A DNA stretch of 64,000 nt, taken from Enchytraeus crypticus (Eukaryota; Annelida; Clitellata; Enchytraeida; Enchytraeidae). Shown piece after piece: positions 10,281 to 20,445 of this stretch (its first letter is position 1; each line of letters opens with the position of its first letter). The position numbers and the translations under genes were made by a program. The notes under the pieces were generated by a model. The model saw nothing but the letters and a program-made list of their open reading frames with translations. It searched no databases and was not told the origin of the DNA. The stretch lies in the NCBI GenBank assembly GCA_905160935.1, contig CAJHZI010000710.1, positions 1 through 64,000 on the forward strand. The letters are read 5' to 3'.

Positions 10281-10469
10281 TCAAGAACAGATATAGGGAG
10301 AGGGACACATACCTATATAGAGAGAGAGAGAGAGAAACATACAGGTATGAGAAGAGAGACAAACAGATACAGAGAGAGACACATACAGATATGCAAGAGA
10401 GACAAAAAGATACAGGGAGAGACACATAGATATAGACAGAGACACATACAGATACAGAGAGAGACATAC
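10281..10469. repeat. About 22-bp array of TPC1 exon 3 donor
   Basis: On the minus strand the units read CTCTCTGTATCTGTATGTGT, copying the exon 3 junction CCTATATCT|GTATGT about eight times. Confidence 0.9.
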
Positions 10470-10646
10470 AGATATAGGGAGAGAGAGATGATTGACGGAG
10501 GGCTCTTCAAACAGCGCCAGACAGAGCAAGGCTAGTGAGGCGAGGAATGTGAAGATGTAGAACCACACGTTATGTGTTATGAGATACGCCGGCACGTCTA
10601 ACTGACTCCTGGGATGTGTGCTAAACTTGTCGTTGTTCTCTCCTTC
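10470..10646 (-). CDS. TPCN1: TPC1 exon 3: N-terminal cytosolic end and IS1
   Basis: 59 codons (residues 91-149): EGENNDKFSTHPRSQ, then AYLITHNVWFYIFTFLASL, then LFEEPSVNHLSLPIS. Vertebrate TPC1 reads EGENNDKFFTHPKDAKAL...AYLFAHNHLFYLM, and this exon-3/exon-4 join keeps the spacing exactly. Acceptor ATGCTAG|GAAGG, donor TCT|GTATGT. Both ends are flanked by arrays that copy the splice site. Confidence 0.9.
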
Positions 10647-10835
10647 CTAGCATCACATAACATCACATCACATAAAATCACATAGCAACACATAACATCA
10701 CATACCATCACCTAGCATAATATCACATAGCATCACATAGCATCACATAGCAGAATATCACATAAAATATTACGACATAGCATTACAGCATAATAACACA
10801 GCATAATATCTCACGGCACCACATAGCATAATATA
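10647..10835. repeat. CATCACATAG array at TPC1 exon 3 acceptor
   Basis: Minus-strand units ATGTGATGCTATG repeat the exon 3 acceptor ATGTGATGCTAG. Confidence 0.85.
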
Positions 10836-11478
10836 ACAGCGTCTGACATATTCAGAAGCTGTTTCAAGACAGAAGCTTCCGCTTGATAAATTCTACAGTG
10901 GGTTTGCTTCAAGTGTTATATGCTCTGCTATTGGGTAGCAGCATCGGATTGAGCAAAATTTCCGTAAGAAAATTTCCCTGAGCCATTAGACTTTTGTGCG
11001 TAGGTGGTAAGCTTGTTTAATTCACATGTGCCTAACTTCAAACAGACCTCCCCCACTGCTAGCTCAGGTAGCAAGCTTAAATGAGGACAATGAGACGGCC
11101 AAATTTAACCAGACAATAGAAAGAGAGACATATGCTTATTTGTTGACATATCACACAGCACTGCAGTCAATAGAGTTCGAATAACATAAAGGTACATAGA
11201 GATAGAATGCAAAGACAGGCACTCTAATACATGCAAAACCAGACCATCAATGAGGGAGCATAACATTCTATCTAGTTGAAGATATGGCTTTTATGATATA
11301 AAAGTTTAACTGGTTGAAATAGAAATGATAACGCAGATGGTAAATCAGTGGACCTTAGCAGTCAAAAGGGTTGATAAAATGCACAAGTTGCTATCCACTT
11401 GATGCGCGAGTCGACTACTGTTGGTGATAAAATCGTGTATTAGACGTCAAGCGATTGACGCAGACTATTACTTCACAC

Positions 11479-11633
11479 CTGCAGAAAGATGGCCGCCTCG
11501 CGGTGATTCAGCTCCCATCTCTTTTGATTTATAATCTCCTCGTCCTCAAATCCTTCCATCTCAGGCAGTGATGAGTCATGTAGGTAGTAGTTCTCCAGGT
11601 TACCCACCCGGTGAACCACTTCTGCCTCTGAGC
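11479..11633 (-). CDS. TPCN1: TPC1 exon 2: acidic N-terminal cytosolic segment
   Basis: Residues 40-90, including SSLPEMEGFEDEEIINQKRW and ELNHREAAIFLQ. The last part is the WEMNYQEAAIYLQ motif that precedes EGENNDKF in TPC1 proteins. Acceptor AACGTCAG, donor CTGCAG|GTGTGA. GC content is higher than in the flanking introns. No array touches it. Confidence 0.9.
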
Positions 11634-11889
11634 CTGACGTTAAGCACAAAGTTATATACAACAAATTCATAGGATCATCAATGGATGTTGTTCAAAAGTG
11701 CTTGATGTTGTCATTGACGACAGTGGCACTCTAAAAGCTGCTGTTGTTGTGTATTTAGTAGGGACATTGTTTAGAAGATTTGTAGTTATAATTTTGAATT
11801 CTTTATTTCTGCTTCAGTTTCGATTTTTAGAAAATGCGCATTGAAATCAAAATCATATTACGTTGCAGAAATAGTAATATTAAAGACAC

Positions 11890-12112
11890 CAGTCACTAGT
11901 GACTAGACCCTACTGGCTAATGACTAGTCAATAGTCAATAGTCACTAGTGATTATGACTAGTGCCTTTACTGATGTAGTGACTATTTAGGAGCAAGACAC
12001 TAGTCACTAGGGACTAGTCACTAAGCACTAGAGGATAGTCACTAGTTACTAGGGGCTAGTCACTTGTTACTAGGAGCTAGTCACTAGGGGCTAGTCACTA
12101 GTGGCTGTAGAA
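11890..12112. repeat. ACTAGTCACTAGTGACTAG array
   Basis: Short palindromic CTAGT-based units in TPC1 intron 1, about 250 bases from exon 2. Confidence 0.9.
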
Positions 12113-12515
12113 TGGTATCTGAATCAACAACCGCTCTGCGACTTCCTCAAAGCAAGCAGTGTTAAGTTCTGCAGCTCTTTATATCATTTCACAATCCTAC
12201 CATGCTTCTGAGAATAACAGTAAATAATCACTAAGATGAAAACAAATATTTTTCAGTTTTTAGATATAAATTTACACAGATACTACGAAAAAGTCAGTGC
12301 TTCTGTTTTTAGTTCAGTTTAATCCAAAACTTAGTGGAACACCCACAATCCCACATTTGAAAGTGTTTATTTTATCAATAAAATAGACAGTAAGGTGATA
12401 ATCACACAGTCCGGATTAAATTAATTAAATAATTAATCATAAATTAATCTTACTATTCAATGTTCCAAATTTAGAGAAACAAAAAATGTAAGTAAAATGT
12501 ACAAAAGTTGTAGAG

Positions 12516-12625
12516 AAAATGTTAACGTCAGTTTCATCTCTCGAAATAAGTGACAGGCAAGTCCAGGATTTGAATCCACTCAATGTCACACTGATCTGCG
12601 GTCAGATATCCACAGTAAGATTATT
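12516..12625 (-). mobile_element. SINE-A, diverged
   Basis: AATGTTAACGTCAGTTTC tail and TCCAGGATTTGAATCC B-box. Confidence 0.8.
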
Positions 12626-12639
12626 TCCTTCTTCTTCAG

Positions 12640-13005
12640 TGCACTGCCAAGTGGCAGGTTCAAGGTACATATTCACACTCAAAGTCTATTTTCTCGCTTC
12701 ATAAGAGCACTCCTTAGATCAACAAGTTAATCCCTTCGCAAAGTCTTTTGCCTTATTCATTCCTTATGTAGTCTATTAGCTTTGGAAAAGTATGCTTTCT
12801 GAGGTGGTTTCCCGTTGCCTTCCTCAGTTAGATGAATTAAATACCATTTAATCCTGGGGGAAAAAATTTCAGGTGAGGTGGGTCCCCTCTTGCCATCCTC
12901 AGCTCCTACTTTAGTCGCCTCTTACGTACACGCAGCAGATTGTTTACGGTTGCCCTAGTCTGCAGTGGTCCAACCATACCCGAGCACAACACGGGGAGTA
13001 ATATG
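12640..13005 (-). mobile_element. R4 dispersed repeat, longest copy
   Basis: About 365 bp shared with 31065-31330, 38930-39100 and 53945-54095. Its 3' end (ACCTGCCACTTGGCAGTGCA on the minus strand) resembles the LINE-C tail, suggesting it was mobilised by LINE-C. Confidence 0.75.
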
Positions 13006-13060
13006 TATACGTTATCAAGTTAATAAATATACTTCTAAGAGAATTTGACAAAGAGCACAC

Positions 13061-13175
13061 CTCTCCTGAAGGCATTCGGCACACGCTGCTCATTTGGCAA
13101 GCATTGCACCCGAGGCACCGACGACTCTATGTCAGGGAGCTCTTCTGCTTCAACCAGTGTTGTCACATCAGACAT
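13061..13175 (-). CDS. TPCN1: Two-pore channel 1, start exon; gene continues leftwards
   Basis: Start exon of a TPC1-type channel. These are endolysosomal cation channels with two six-helix domains, gated by PI(3,5)P2 and linked to NAADP-evoked calcium release. The exon encodes MSDVTTLVEAEELPDIESSV and PNAFRR, then a split Gly shared with exon 2 through donor AG|GTGTGC. The N-terminus is not conserved in the family, so identity rests on the later exons. ATG choice: MSDV at 13175, or an in-frame ATG six bases upstream (13181) that directly follows a TTTTTAG acceptor. The acceptor-plus-ATG block is repeated to 13404, so a 5' UTR exon probably lies further right. Eleven exons give 385 residues, covering domain I and the beginning of the linker; the gene is cut by the window edge, not visibly broken. 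Confidence 0.75.
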
Positions 13176-13405
13176 TTTCATCTAAAAACAGCCAGTGTTG
13201 TCACATCAGACATTTTCATCTAAACAACAACCAGTGTTGTCACATCAGATATTTTCATCTAAACAACAACCAGTGTTGTCACATCAGACATTTTCATCTA
13301 AAAAACAACCAGTGTTGTCACATCAGACATTTTTATCTAAGCAACAACCAGTGTTGTCATATCAGACATTTTCATCGAAACAGCAACCAGTGTTGTCACG
13401 ATAAC
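13173..13405. repeat. 39-bp array of TPC1 start-exon acceptor and ATG
   Basis: Six to seven units. On the minus strand each reads a TTGTTGTTTAG acceptor, ATGAAAATGTCTGATGTGAC and ACACTGGTTG, copying the 5' end of the start exon. Confidence 0.95.
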
Positions 13406-13429
13406 ACTGGTTTTTGGTAAGATGAAATT

Positions 13430-14585
13430 CAGATGTATAGATGTGTTGTTTAGTGTTTTACAGAACTGCATATTGCACTACAATAATTTGATTCAGCCAA
13501 GTAAATCAAACAATAATTTACAGACAGTGCTACTGTGGTCAACGAAAATATCGAGCCCTATGAAATAAAAGTTGCGAGCAAAAACAACTGGTACAACAAC
13601 TGGTGCAAATCCAACATCTAGTGAATCAGTCCAAAGAAAGTGAATTAAATGCAAGAAGGTTTACATACTGGTTGAACTCATGCAGAACAAATGAAAGAGA
13701 TAGGTATTAAAGGTTGATAAAACTTCCTGTGAAACAGCTATAAGGAAGAAACCATTTAAATTTCCTAAAGTTTAATTGTCACAAAACTTCAACTTATAAA
13801 CCAACAATGACATCGTATTGGCTACACTCAAATGAACTGTAAAATAATTAAATAATTAATTAATTAGCTGAACGATCCAAATGACAATAGAATTAAAACT
13901 AAATAATACCACAAAATAAGTTTTGAACAAGTTTGTTTTTGTTTATGTTTTACAGGAACATGGACATGAATTGAATACAATGATCATCCGGCTTTAGTCC
14001 TTTTATTATGTATAATTCATTCACTTCAAATCTCTTTCAAAATAGTCTCAATCTTTCATTATAAATACTATTTGCAGAAATTTGATAACTATCAAAGTTC
14101 ATTCTTCATAAAATTTACCTATTTAAACCGTTGAGATTATTATTGCAGTGGAAGAAGGTGCATCAGTTTACAATATTTTAAATCTATGTTTATTATTTTT
14201 GTTATCGTTATCTATGTCACGTGCCCCCCGTCACATGAGGGCTACCCCTTTAAATCCTCTAACCTTTGATCAAACTTTTTAATTTTTGTTGGTAAAAATT
14301 TTAAATAGTCACTTTCGTCAGTAAGTTATTGAATTGGTTAAGACCCACATTCTTAGAAGAAATTATTTTATCTTTTGAGCAAGCAAATTTTTAGATATAG
14401 GATAACAAAATATAGTATTTACAGTACGAATGTCATCCAAGACAACTGCGAGCACTATCGAGACAAATCTAACTTATGAATTTTATTAAAGTTTATATCA
14501 CAACTCGCATTTAATTTAACTTCTCTATACGGGTACTGGAAGTTATAACGTTCTGTAGATTAAAGAAATACCTTAATATCATGGT
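13430..14585. other. Intergenic spacer between TPC1 and Fringe
   Basis: AT-rich; any promoters of the two divergent genes would lie here or in 15080-15470. I see no CpG island and no clear core element. GCCCCCCGTCACATGAGGGC at 14225 is the only GC-rich patch. Confidence 0.4.
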
Positions 14586-14589
14586 CGTC

Positions 14590-14757
14590 TTCAATTCCGT
14601 TTACTTAGGACTGATTTTCTGGAATTTGGAATTTGCACCATTTTTGTACCTTCTTTTTGCTCGCTGGCTTGATTTTGTCTCAATATTGCTCGATGTTGTC
14701 ATTGATGACTGTAGCACTCTAATTGTTGTTGTTATTATTATAATTTTATTATTATTA
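14590..14757 (+). mobile_element. LINE-B 3' UTR fragment
   Basis: Matches 55955-56140 (TTGGAATTTGCACC, CGATGTTGTCATTGATGACT, AGCACTCTAATTGTTGTT). Confidence 0.8.
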
Positions 14758-14761
14758 TAAC

Positions 14762-15003
14762 GAATGTCTCAATAGCGCAATGGTTAGAGGTGTAGATAAC
14801 GTCATGAAATTTTAAATGACAGATCCTGAGGTGAATTGAACTCTCGTGGTTTTGAATCCCAGCCGCGCTGATCTGAGAGTAAAATCTCGGACATTCACTG
14901 GACTGGTTACACGAAAAATGGACAAAATTGCCTAACGGTTTAAACATGTGGTATTAGAAGTGATAGATATCAACGTAGTTGATCATTTCACTATAATGTG
15001 TGT
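14762..15003 (+). mobile_element. SINE-B
   Basis: tRNA-like head ATGTCTCAATAGCGCAATGG with A-box-like GCGCAATGGTTAG, B-box TTTTGAATCCC, body AAATTGCCTAACGG. Ends in (ATT)n at 15003-15080. Confidence 0.9.
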
Positions 15004-15011
15004 TATTATTA

Positions 15012-15079
<68 letters not shown>

Positions 15080-15473
15080 ATTGACAATGATAAAACTAAA
15101 ACTTTTGTGCAAAATAAAGATTTATTTTAAAAAACTAGCTACGGTACCGCTGTAGATATTATGAGCGGTGGTAGGGGTTTTTAATTTTTGATAAACAAAA
15201 GGATCTAAAACTAAGCTAACATATTAAAAAAACATGGATCAAATTAGTAAATAAAGATGTCAAAGTTATAAATCAAGATTTGAATATATTAGATGAGAGC
15301 ATCTGTGATCTGGCTGAGGATAGAGCGAAGTGGAGTCAATTAACCTTGAAATCTACTGCAGGATCCAAATAGGACGTAGTGCAGTAGTAGTAGTAGTTAA
15401 CTGATTAAACTCTATATGAAATTAGTAGTCTAGCATGTTTAATGCCTAGTTTAAGATCAGAAGATCTTTCATA

Positions 15474-15776
15474 ATGAGGTTACTAGGCAGGACAAGATTA
15501 AAATTACTGGCAGTCCCACTTATTGCGCTATCTGCTTTTGCAATATTATTTGACGTTTATGCTGGACGCTTCAATGATGTTGATACCACTGAATCAGAAA
15601 TTATAACGAATCCGATAACTTCTCGAAGTGCAGAAGTAAGAAATAATGTTGTTCCTATAACGGATATTCAAGAAATAGAAAATAATCTAGTCATATGCAT
15701 AAAAACAACTGCCAAATATCATCAAACAAGGGTTAATTTGATATTACAGACATGGTTTCAACAGGCGACCGATCAA
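15474..15776 (+). CDS. fng: Fringe glycosyltransferase, exon 1 (complete 10-exon gene)
   Basis: Fringe is a Golgi beta-1,3-N-acetylglucosaminyltransferase that extends O-fucose on Notch EGF repeats and thereby tunes ligand choice. The assembled CDS (10 exons, 1026 bases) encodes 341 residues, a normal Fringe length. Exon 1 gives residues 1-101: a short basic cytosolic tail (MRLLGRTRLK), a signal-anchor (LLAVPLIALSAFAILF, about 11-27), a stem, and the start of the catalytic domain (LVICIKTTAKYHQTRVNLIL, matching VFIAVKTTKKFHRSRLDLLL in vertebrates). The donor is CAA|GTAAGT. The ATG is the first in the frame. The gene lies head to head with TPC1 about 2.3 kb away. The only oddity in the core is Ser after the DDD motif, where Asn is usual. 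Confidence 0.9.
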
Positions 15777-16344
15777 GTAAGTTATACTCAGTTTTATGCA
15801 ATTGATGATCTTTTATTATTTTTCATTGGTATGTTTATCAAATATAACTGTGGAGAAAATACTTTTTGCTATATAGGCATTTACTTTTTGTTATTTTGAA
15901 CCTTTAAATTACTACAACTAACTATTGATTTGACCTTTCTCAACAAAATAATTCAATTCTACAGGATTCACATTGATTTTTTGTCTGGCATATCTTCAAA
16001 GATGGTGGAAAGCTTTTGTTGGAGAAGAAAACTGAACCATCCAAAGAGTGATGGTTGCTATTTATGTTTAATAGATTATATCGTGCTAACACATCTATAC
16101 CTACCAACAGTTACAGCGAAACAAGCAATATACCAGAGAATACACACAATTACAGGCATCACAGAACCAAAAATTGGTTTTGGTATATGAGAACTATAAG
16201 AGCTTATCTACCTTGGTGGCAAGTTATTGATTTCTGCAGTCAACTACTAGCAGTGCTTTTTACTTTGAAGATATTTATTTCATTTTGGTAGATTCAAATA
16301 TCTGAAAGTTATAAAATTTCTGTATTAATAATAATAATAATAAT

Positions 16345-16405
16345 AATAACAATAAAGGTTTAACATCCATTTTCTCCTCCAAGGATGATGTCAGGGACGT
16401 CATGA
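16345..16405 (-). mobile_element. LINE-A 3' tail fragment
   Basis: AACATCCATTTTCTCCTCCA and GATGATGTCAGGGACGTC. Confidence 0.7.
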
Positions 16406-16556
16406 GATATGTCGTATTAAACGTAAGCCTAAAGCAAAATATGACCTTTTTTGAAGAACTTAGTTCTAAGTATATATGACATAGAATACACCATTGATGA
16501 TATCTACATGATGTGTTAAATACTAAACATTTCTATGTTCAACTTGGTTATTGTAG

Positions 16557-16605
16557 ACCTGGTTCTTCACAGATTCTGAGGACGCAGAGTTACGGAATAA
16601 AACAG
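16557..16605 (+). CDS. fng: Fringe exon 2
   Basis: 49 bases encoding TWFFTDSEDAELRNKT plus a split Gly. It matches FIFTDGEDEALARHTG of Fringe proteins. Acceptor TTATTGTAG, donor CAG|GTTCG. Phase 0 in, 1 out. Confidence 0.9.
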
Positions 16606-17167
16606 GTTCGTTTCAATTCATTTTTAATTCATTGTATTCATTTTTCGTCGTTTATACTGACTTGCTATGCCCACTGAGATGTTTGAACACATCATAAATC
16701 ATAGTTTTTATAATAAAAGTGAGAAAATGGAGTTGCAATGGCAACGAATCAATGTTTGGCACATTTTTGATGCTGAATGTTTAAAAACTTGAATGTTCAT
16801 TGTTGCCATTTATTTTAAATCCCTGAAGTTCTGCATGGACAGCAGTGTGTGAATTAATATTTGAAAGTTTTTAACATTTAAACTAAAATAAACCCTGAAT
16901 ATTAAAACTGATTGTATGGTCTAAGATCCTTGGAAGATCAGCTCTTCATATCTGAGGGATCTTCTTTTTTATTGTAAAGTCTGAAAGCTAATTAAATCTA
17001 ATTAATAATAGCTATTTAAAAATATTATTAATTAAAGCTAAGTAAATTAAAAATCTTTTCCATACCAGAGTTGTACTATCAGAGATGACTTGATGAAATG
17101 GTGATATCATGGCCTCTAACTTATCATGCAGACAGGCTACCTGCTCATTCGCTATATGTCTCAATTT

Positions 17168-17412
17168 CTGAATGTCTCAATAGTGCAATGGTTAGAGGTG
17201 TAGATAACGTCATAAAGTTTTAAATGACTGGTCCTGAGGTGAATTGAACCCACGTGGGTTCGAATCCCAGCCGCGCTGATCTGAGAGTAAAATCTCGGAC
17301 ATTCGCTGGACTGGCTACACGGAAAATGGACAAAATTGCCTAACGGTTTAACCTTGTAGTATTAAAAGTGATTGATATCAACGTAGTTGGTCATTTCACT
17401 ATTATGTGTGTT
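17168..17412 (+). mobile_element. SINE-B in Fringe intron 2
   Basis: Well preserved copy with A-box-like GTGCAATGGTTAG and B-box GGGTTCGAATCCC. Confidence 0.9.
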
Positions 17413-17473
17413 ATTATTATTATTAGTATATTGTTGAGTTGATTATACAAATAAATTTGTTTGAATATTTCAG

Positions 17474-17516
17474 GAGGTCAGGTCATTAACACGCACTGCT
17501 CGGCCTCTCACAATAG
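17474..17516 (+). CDS. fng: Fringe exon 3
   Basis: 43 bases encoding GGQVINTHCSASHN plus a split Arg; matches NVVITNCSAAHSR, with its conserved Cys. The acceptor is the tandem CAGGAG, so a version starting at 17477 and lacking one Gly is equally possible. The donor is AG|GTTTGAA. Confidence 0.88.
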
Positions 17517-17575
17517 GTTTGAATAACTAGTTGTTTAATTATTTGTGTACACATAGTATTGCTAATTGCTATAGT

Positions 17576-17578
17576 ATG

Positions 17579-17635
<57 letters not shown>

Positions 17636-17680
17636 ATATATATATACATATTTTTATTATATATATATATATATATTGCT
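17576..17680. repeat. TA-rich microsatellite
   Basis: (TA)n with ATATACAT interruptions, in Fringe intron 3. Confidence 0.95.
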
Positions 17681-17930
17681 AAATGAAAAGCATTGCTACT
17701 GCTAACATACCACCAGCTGTAGTACATATATATATTGCTGATGGAAAAGAATTTTTACCACTAGCATAGCATCGGCTGCCTTTCTGTTGATGCATTGTCG
17801 ATGTGCTTTACCAGCTTTTTTGCTTCAATTTCCTCGTGAATATTTAATAAATGTTTATTAATTATGGAATTTTGTGGTGGGATTTTGTTTGAGTATTCGG
17901 TGGCTCATTGACTTTGTATGGTTGTTTTAG

Positions 17931-17990
17931 AATGGACCTCTGCTGCAAAATGTCTGCAGAGTTTGATGCCTTTATGAAATCAGGAAAAGG
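17931..17990 (+). CDS. fng: Fringe exon 4
   Basis: 60 bases encoding RMDLCCKMSAEFDAFMKSGK plus a split Gly; vertebrate Fringe has LSCKMAVEYDRFIESGRK. Acceptor GTTGTTTTAG, donor AGG|GTTTGT (weak but fixed by phase). Confidence 0.9.
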
Positions 17991-18039
17991 GTTTGTTGTC
18001 TTTCCATTTTGATAAAAATATATATATATAGAATTTTCT

Positions 18040-18583
18040 ATATAAACACTACTTCAGTAAACATTCATATGTTATGCCCCATTGTGTTTGTATTTATTTT
18101 ATAAACACTACTACAGTATTCATATATTGTGCCCCATTGTGCTGTAATTGTTCATTGTTCATTGTTGTGTCATTGTTCATTATATAAACACTACTACAAT
18201 ATTCATATGTTGTGCCTCATTGTGTTTATATTTATTAAATAAACACTACTACAGTATTCATATGTTGTGCCTCATTGTGTTTATATGTATCATATAAACA
18301 CCACTACAGTATTCATATGTTGTGCCTCATTGTGTTTATACTTATCATATAAACACTACTTCAGTATTCATATGCTAGCATAAAAAAGTTTATATTTGTT
18401 ATATAAACACTACTTCAGTATTCATATGCTGAGCCTCATTATGTTTATATTTGTTATATAAACACTACTTCAGTATTCATATGCTGAGCCTCATTATGTT
18501 TATATTTGTTATATAAACACTACTACAGTATTAATATCTCGTGCCACACTGTGTTTATATTGATATTATAAATGCTGCTTCAG
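18040..18583. repeat. Array copying the Fringe exon 5 acceptor
   Basis: About nine units of 52-62 bp. Each holds ATATAAACACTACTTCAG then TATTCATATG and a TGTTTATATTTGT stretch. The last unit ends in the real acceptor TAAATGCTGCTTCAG. Confidence 0.9.
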
Positions 18584-18731
18584 CTGGTTCTGCCACTTTG
18601 ACGACGACAGTTACGTCAATGTAGAGAAGCTGAAGTCACTGCTGAGGCAGCACTCACCTCATGATGACTGGTACCTCGGCAAACCAAGCCTGGATCATAT
18701 GATGAATGCTAGAGATGTTGAGAGACCTGGA
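18584..18731 (+). CDS. fng: Fringe exon 5 with the DDD metal-binding motif
   Basis: Encodes residues 153-201: WFCHFDDDSYVNVEKLKSLL, then DDWYLGKPSLDHM. The Mn-binding DDD motif is at residues 158-160. Vertebrate Fringe has WFCHVDDDNYVN...VYVGKPSL. Acceptor TGCTGCTTCAG, donor GGA|GTAAGT. The acceptor is the right end of an array whose units repeat an ACTAC(T)TCAG acceptor (18040-18583). Confidence 0.95.
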
Positions 18732-18779
18732 GTAAGTCACGTGCTGATGTTATATAGCCTGACTCTGTGATATATAGAT

Positions 18780-18852
18780 CCTCTCTCTCTCTATCTCTCT
18801 ATCACTCACTCTCTCTCTATCACTCACTCTAGCTATCTCTCTATCTGTCTCT

Positions 18853-18900
<48 letters not shown>

Positions 18901-19000
18901 ATCTGTCTCTCTATATCTGTCTCTCTCCCTCCGTCTTTCTCTCTATCTCTCACACTCTCACTTTCTCTCACTATCTCTCTCACTCTCTCTCTATCCTTAC
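18780..19000. repeat. TC-rich microsatellite
   Basis: (TCTC)n with TATC and ACTC interruptions, just after the Fringe exon 5 donor. Confidence 0.95.
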
Positions 19001-19540
19001 TAATGTTCTGCCAAATTTTATGTCCATTTTCACTCTGCTGTGTCGCTCATGTGTGAGCACTCTGGCTGACCTAGGCAGAAATTCATTTAACCTCTTGCTC
19101 TGGCTAACTATACTTGAAAAACATTAATTTACTGATAAATTGTTTAATGTAGAATTTATATTTTCCCTTAAATTCTAAGTTCATTTATAATTTATAAATA
19201 AATTACTCAGAAGATTAATTGATAATTATTCCAGATCATAAGGAGTGTGTGAAATTTCGCATAGTCAGTATTGACATATTTAATATAGTCCTATAAAGAA
19301 CTGCCTTTCTTGGGCATAAACGCATATACTTGGCAAGGAAATGAAATTTTATGTGAGATCTTTGTTTTACTAAAGCAATGACATCACTTAGTTTTGTTAA
19401 TGGCAGAGCCTTAGTACTAGGAGTAATTTTTGATTGATCAATTGCATGCTCATTGAAAAGAGTAAGACATAACTGACTGTTTGGAGCTGTCAGCGTCCAA
19501 TGATGTAGCATTTATAATTGTACTGTTTATGTGTCACTAG

Positions 19541-19626
19541 ATGAGCCACCAGTTCTGGTTTGCCACTGGAGGGGCGGGGCTTTGTCTCAGTCGTAGCCTG
19601 GCTCTCAAGATGTCTCCTTATGTGGG
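19541..19626 (+). CDS. fng: Fringe exon 6
   Basis: Encodes residues 202-229: [20 protein letters not shown] then ALKMSPYV, plus a split Gly. Matches [20 protein letters not shown]. The donor used here is GTGG|GGTGGG, read as G|GT at 19627; it is weak but is the only one giving phase 2 into exon 7. The last 30 or so bases and the donor are duplicated at 19736-19795. Confidence 0.93.
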
Positions 19627-19800
19627 GTGGGTTTAGCTGTCAATCAAACATCATTTAGCTGTCAATCAAGCGTCATTTAGCTGTCAATCAAAAGTCATTT
19701 AGCTGTCAATCAAATGTCATTCATTATTAACATAGCCTGGCTTTCAAGATGTCTCATTGTATTGGTTGGATTTAACTGTCAATCAAACATCTTTCGAAAT
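19627..19800. repeat. Fringe exon 6 donor-side duplication
   Basis: Four TTTAGCTGTCAATCAAA units follow the donor. Then a diverged copy of the exon end plus donor region (TAGCCTGGCTTTCAAGATGT at 19735) is followed again by GTCAATCAAACAT. Confidence 0.9.
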
Positions 19801-20046
19801 AAACGTGAGTACTTATTTTTTATTGTAATTAATTTAAATATTCTAATGTAGCTCTCATTTGATGAATTTTGGTTTATCATTCTTTTAATAATATTTAATA
19901 GAACGTATGCTTTAACGTATGTAATTCATTAGTTAAAGGGACATTCTATTAGAATTCACATTTCAGTTTAAAATCTCAATTAACTTACTTAATTATTATT
20001 ATTGCTAACTTACTTATTATTGTCTTTTGCATTTTTTATTTTTTAG

Positions 20047-20117
20047 GAATGGTAATCTTAGCACAGTCTGCAGTATGACACGCCTGCCAGATGACTGCTC
20101 CATTGGATATATTGTGT
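20047..20117 (+). CDS. fng: Fringe exon 7 with the LPDDC motif
   Basis: Residues 231-253: NGNLSTVCSMTR then LPDDCSIGYIV. Vertebrate Fringe has RLPDDCTIGYIV, which carries the catalytic-base Asp region. Acceptor TTTTTTAG, donor GTGT|GTAAGT. The donor and last 12-15 exon bases are reiterated in a 39-bp array that starts here and keeps the frame open to 20483. Confidence 0.95.
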
Positions 20118-20445
20118 GTAAGTGTCACGTCACACGTCTCATAGGATTTGTTGTGTTTAAGTGTCATGACACACCTCTCATAGGATATATTGTGGTTAAG
20201 TGTCATGTCATGCCTCTCGTAGGATATGTTGTGATTAAATGTCATGTCGCACCTCACATAGGATTTGTTGTGTGTAAGTGTCATGTCACACCTCTCATAG
20301 GATATATTTTGTTTAAGTGTCATGTCACACCTCTCATAGGATATATTTTGTTTAAGTGTCATGTCACACCTCTCATAGGATATATTGTGTGTAAGTGTCA
20401 TGTCATACCTCTCATAGGATTTGTTGTGTGTAAGTGTCATGTCAC
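20102..20445. repeat. 39-bp array of Fringe exon 7 donor end
   Basis: About nine units, GTAAGTGTCATGTCACACCT then CTCATAGGATATATTGTGT. Each has an acceptor-like CTCATAG|G and a donor-like GTGT|GTAAGT. Confidence 0.95.
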
